From positions 1 to 6,057 of the forward strand of contig JAKOSS010000288.1 of the NCBI GenBank assembly GCA_029777145.1: a DNA stretch of 6,057 nucleotides. The letters are read 5' to 3'. The notes beneath the pieces are model-generated. The model made no database searches, was not told where the DNA came from, and saw only the letters and a list, made by a program, of their open reading frames with translations. The stretch is from Acidobacteriota bacterium. Its GTDB lineage: Bacteria > Acidobacteriota > Blastocatellia > Pyrinomonadales > Pyrinomonadaceae. Positions 5,130-6,057 of the stretch are shown piece by piece. The position numbers and the translations under genes are program-made. The number at the start of each line of letters is the position of its first letter. Position 1 is the stretch's first letter.

Positions 5130-6057
5130 ATGGCAGATCTAAGTGTAAATTTCGCAGGAATCAAATCGCCGAACCCGTTCTGGCTGGCCTCGGCGCCGCC
5201 GACGAACATGGGATCGATGATCGAACGCGCGTTCGACGCGGGCTGGGGCGGAGCGGTCTGGAAGACGCTCGGCGATCCGATCGTCAACGTCTCGTCGCGG
5301 CTCGCGGCGATCGATTACGGCTCGACGCGGATGCTCGGACTGAACAACATCGAGTTGATCACGGACCGACCGCTCGAGGTGAACCTCAAGGAAGTTTACG
5401 AGTGCAAAAAGAAGTACCCGAACAACGCCGTCATCGTCTCGCTGATGGTCGAGTCGAAGCGTGAGGCGTGGCACGAGATCGTCAAACGCTCGCAGGATAC
5501 CGGCTGCGACGGTTTCGAGCTCAACTTCGGCTGCCCGCACGGGATGAGCGAGCGCGGCATGGGATCGGCGATGGGCCAGGTTCCCGAGTACACTTGCATG
5601 GTCACCGAATGGGTCAAGGAAGTCTCGAATCTGCCGGTGATCGTCAAGCTGACGCCGAACGTCGCGCATATCGGTCCGCCGGGACGCGCCGCGGCGAAGG
5701 GCGGAGCCGACGCGGTTTCGCTGATCAACACGATCAATTCGGTGATGGGCGTCGATATCGATTCGATGGTTCCCTATCCGAACGTCAACGGAAAGGCGGC
5801 GCACGGCGGATACTGCGGACCGGCGGTCAAACCGATCGCGCTCAACATGGTCTCGGAACTCGCGCGCGATCCCGAGGTCAACATTCCGATCTCGGGGATC
5901 GGCGGCATCGCGACCTGGCGCGACGCGGTCGAGTTCATGCTGCTCGGCGCCGGCACGGTCCAGGTCTGCACGGCGGTGATGCATTACGGATACCGTATCG
6001 TCGAGGACATGATCGACGGTTTGAATTCGTATCTCGATGAAAAGGGATTCGCTTCGG
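5130..6057 (+). CDS. preA: NAD-dependent dihydropyrimidine dehydrogenase subunit PreA, 3' end outside window
   Basis: The catalytic FMN-binding subunit that reduces uracil or thymine to the 5,6-dihydro form with electrons from PreT; cytoplasmic. The window holds 309 residues from MADLSVNFAGIKSPNPFWLA onward, all within the dihydroorotate-dehydrogenase-like TIM barrel. By alignment with mammalian DPD, C135 in NFGCPHGMSERGMG corresponds to the catalytic Cys671, N132 to Asn668, N73 and E75 in NNIELI to Asn609 and Glu611, and N200-T201 to Asn736-Thr737. All substrate-binding residues are therefore kept. SGIGGIATWRDAVEFMLLGA (255-274) is the FMN phosphate region. The C-terminal two-[4Fe-4S] ferredoxin domain of the family would lie beyond the edge and cannot be seen. 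It starts 30 bases after the brnA stop with no clear promoter or Shine-Dalgarno site. Sampled GC is high (35 to 43 of 60). Confidence 0.95.
   Translation, partial: MADLSVNFAGIKSPNPFWLASAPPTNMGSMIERAFDAGWGGAVWKTLGDPIVNVSSRLAAIDYGSTRMLGLNNIELITDRPLEVNLKEVYECKKKYPNNAVIVSLMVESKREAWHEIVKRSQDTGCDGFELNFGCPHGMSERGMGSAMGQVPEYTCMVTEWVKEVSNLPVIVKLTPNVAHIGPPGRAAAKGGADAVSLINTINSVMGVDIDSMVPYPNVNGKAAHGGYCGPAVKPIALNMVSELARDPEVNIPISGIGGIATWRDAVEFMLLGAGTVQVCTAVMHYGYRIVEDMIDGLNSYLDEKGFAS

Noticed and set aside
5139..5984. Minus-strand open frame (281 codons) opposite preA
   Set aside because: An Arg/Asp/His-rich translation typical of antisense frames in high-GC DNA; the plus strand encodes PreA with conserved active-site residues.
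1..6057. tRNA, rRNA, insertion-sequence or integrase signals
   Set aside because: No cloverleaf, rRNA core, transposase motif or terminal inverted repeats bounding a coding unit were recognised on reading the window.

Overview
The window is a plus-strand stretch of bacterial chromosome holding genes of the reductive pyrimidine catabolic pathway, interleaved with unrelated accessory genes. At the left edge is the C-terminal third of a beta-ureidopropionase (the last step of the pathway). It is followed by an uncharacterised secreted protein, preT (the FAD/NAD(P)H/Fe-S subunit of NAD-dependent dihydropyrimidine dehydrogenase), an exported serine hydrolase of the class C beta-lactamase/DD-peptidase superfamily with TPR and DUF3471-like C-terminal parts, a BrnT/BrnA type II toxin-antitoxin pair, and preA (the catalytic subunit of the same dehydrogenase), which runs off the right edge. 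Every gene I support is on the plus strand.

Organism: moderately GC-rich, Gram-negative-type signal peptides ending in A-Q, few clear Shine-Dalgarno sites, large secreted serine hydrolases, and a heptamer-repeat hairpin between genes. Together these suggest Acidobacteriota (perhaps the Blastocatellia/Pyrinomonadales branch). This is an inference from style, not a proven assignment.

Layout: 1-364 beta-ureidopropionase (5' end missing); 365-517 intergenic, with a 14-bp palindrome and a 38-bp imperfect hairpin built from TAGCTGA heptads; 518-1300 secreted hypothetical; 1301-2614 preT, starting directly after the previous stop (TAAATG); 2615-2707 intergenic, with a small hairpin and an RBS; 2708-4423 serine hydrolase; 4424-4475 a compact promoter with a perfect TATAAT; 4476-5100 brnT-brnA with a 17-nt overlap; 5101-5129 a short spacer; 5130-6057 preA (3' end missing).

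How they fit: PreT takes electrons from a nicotinamide dinucleotide and passes them through FAD and iron-sulfur clusters to PreA, which reduces uracil or thymine. The dihydropyrimidine is then opened by a dihydropyrimidinase (not in this window), and beta-ureidopropionase releases beta-alanine or beta-aminoisobutyrate, CO2 and ammonia. The two dehydrogenase subunits are usually adjacent. Here about 2.5 kb of lower-GC accessory DNA, including a toxin-antitoxin module with its own promoter, lies between them. No wholly new system is evident. The most noteworthy points are the split preT/preA pair, the apparently leaderless brnTA promoter with phased repeats, and the heptad hairpin.
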